A stretch of DNA of 5,568 nt from Pseudomonadota bacterium (GTDB taxonomy: Bacteria > Pseudomonadota > Alphaproteobacteria > Rhizobiales > Xanthobacteraceae), in NCBI GenBank assembly GCA_023391175.1, contig JAEWBL010000400.1, positions 1 through 5,568 on the forward strand. Direction: 5' to 3'. Positions 4,992-5,568 of this stretch are shown in pieces. A model generated the notes under the pieces. It saw only the letters and a list, made by a program, of their open reading frames with translations. It searched no databases and was not told the origin of the DNA. Every line of letters begins with the position of its first letter. The stretch's first letter is position 1. Made by a program: the position numbers and the translations under genes.

Positions 4992-5568
4992 CTATTTCGG
5001 CAGCGCCTCCACGAAATCCTCCTGAAACTCCTTCAGCTCCACCGGATTGAGATCGGACACCGCCCAATAGGAGAGCCCCGCCTCGCTCCAGCCCATGAGC
5101 GTGTAGCCGTCGCGGCCCTTCGCCGTATGAGCGCCGGACGCGCCGGGCCAGACGAAGACGTTGATGACATGGCCGTTGCGGCGATAGACCAGCGCCGCGA
5201 CGACCCGCCCCCCCACATAATCGAGCCGCCCGCCCACCAGCGGAAACCCGCGGGCGGAAAGGTCCACCACCGGCGGGGAGAAATCGATGCGGCCGCCGAA
5301 CCACGGCTTCACCGTGTGCTGGTTGGAGGAGGCCACGTCAGTGAGGTGATCGGCCAGCAAGGAGCGCACATGGCCGGCGACCAGCTCATCCTCCAGCGCC
5401 CCCCCGCGCGGCGGCAGAACGGCGATGAAGAGCGCCACCGCCAGCACCGCGAGGGAGGGGACGAGGCTCCAGCGCGCAAAGCGCTCGCGCGAGACGGCCG
5501 GCGCGGCGCCCCACAGCCGTCGCCAGAGAGCCGTTGCGGTCCATTCGGTCCCCCGCGTAGTCGAGGCC
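4992..5568 (-). CDS. Anti-sigma factor family membrane protein, C-terminal part (5' end outside window)
   Basis: The minus-strand frame is open from the right edge (base 5567) down to TAG at 4994-4992, giving 191 visible residues. The GTG at 5447 falls within the membrane helix and is not the true start. In visible numbering, a basic/aromatic juxtamembrane stretch (LWRRLWG, RERFARW) precedes one transmembrane helix at about 33-51 ([19 protein letters not shown]). A periplasmic domain follows with [13 protein letters not shown] (66-78), [20 protein letters not shown] (83-102), [28 protein letters not shown], and [19 protein letters not shown]. This is the conserved outer domain of transmembrane anti-sigma proteins that hold ECF sigma factors at the membrane. 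The cytoplasmic N-terminus, where a zinc-binding or sigma-binding segment would lie, is not in view. A partner sigma gene would be expected just beyond the right edge. It converges on the dehalogenase with a 9-nt gap. Confidence 0.85.
   Translation of the reverse strand, partial: ASTTRGTEWTATALWRRLWGAAPAVSRERFARWSLVPSLAVLAVALFIAVLPPRGGALEDELVAGHVRSLLADHLTDVASSNQHTVKPWFGGRIDFSPPVVDLSARGFPLVGGRLDYVGGRVVAALVYRRNGHVINVFVWPGASGAHTAKGRDGYTLMGWSEAGLSYWAVSDLNPVELKEFQEDFVEALPK

Noticed and set aside
1..5568. Mobile elements, CRISPR arrays, tRNA or rRNA genes, phage or toxin-antitoxin genes.
   Set aside because: No transposase motifs, terminal inverted repeats, regularly spaced repeats, tRNA-like folds or rRNA segments were seen on either strand; nearly all bases are in ordinary genes.

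Overview
This GC-rich window has near-saturated G/C third positions and very tight gene packing. It looks like chromosome from an alphaproteobacterium, most likely of the Xanthobacter/Azorhizobium/Ancylobacter group (Hyphomicrobiales). The best clue is the haloacid dehalogenase at 4245-4982. Its active-site residues fall at the same numbers as I recall for DhlB of Xanthobacter autotrophicus. The taxonomic assignment is inference from that and from composition.

Layout from left to right: (1) the C-terminal half of a glycogen debranching enzyme (+, cut by the left edge). (2) A two-gene leftward unit: a glutathione S-transferase (GST-1, TTG start at 2680) followed after 3 nt by a short-chain dehydrogenase/reductase (SDR). 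(3) A 163-bp divergent control region (2681-2843) rich in small inverted repeats. (4) A rightward unit: a second GST of the YfcG type (GST-2), a hairpin with a short T-run, a TetR-family regulator, and an L-2-haloacid dehalogenase. (5) The C-terminal part of a membrane anti-sigma factor (-, cut by the right edge). Both outer junctions are tail-to-tail with almost no spacer (3 and 9 nt), so the five middle genes form a compact unit.

The middle genes make sense together as an electrophile/halo-compound or thiol-stress response. Two homologous GSTs sit back to back on one control region. A hydrolytic dehalogenase converts 2-haloacids to 2-hydroxyacids, and an SDR could act on the resulting hydroxy or oxo compounds. 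The TetR regulator carries a cysteine and a basic residue at the positions that align by hand with the redox-sensing Cys106/Lys175 pair of E. coli NemR. Each family call is well supported. The joint pathway and the inducer are hypotheses. The debranching enzyme and the anti-sigma factor appear to be unrelated neighbours.

No RNA genes, insertion sequences, CRISPR arrays or frameshifted genes were seen. The only non-coding stretch above 100 bp is the divergent GST promoter region.
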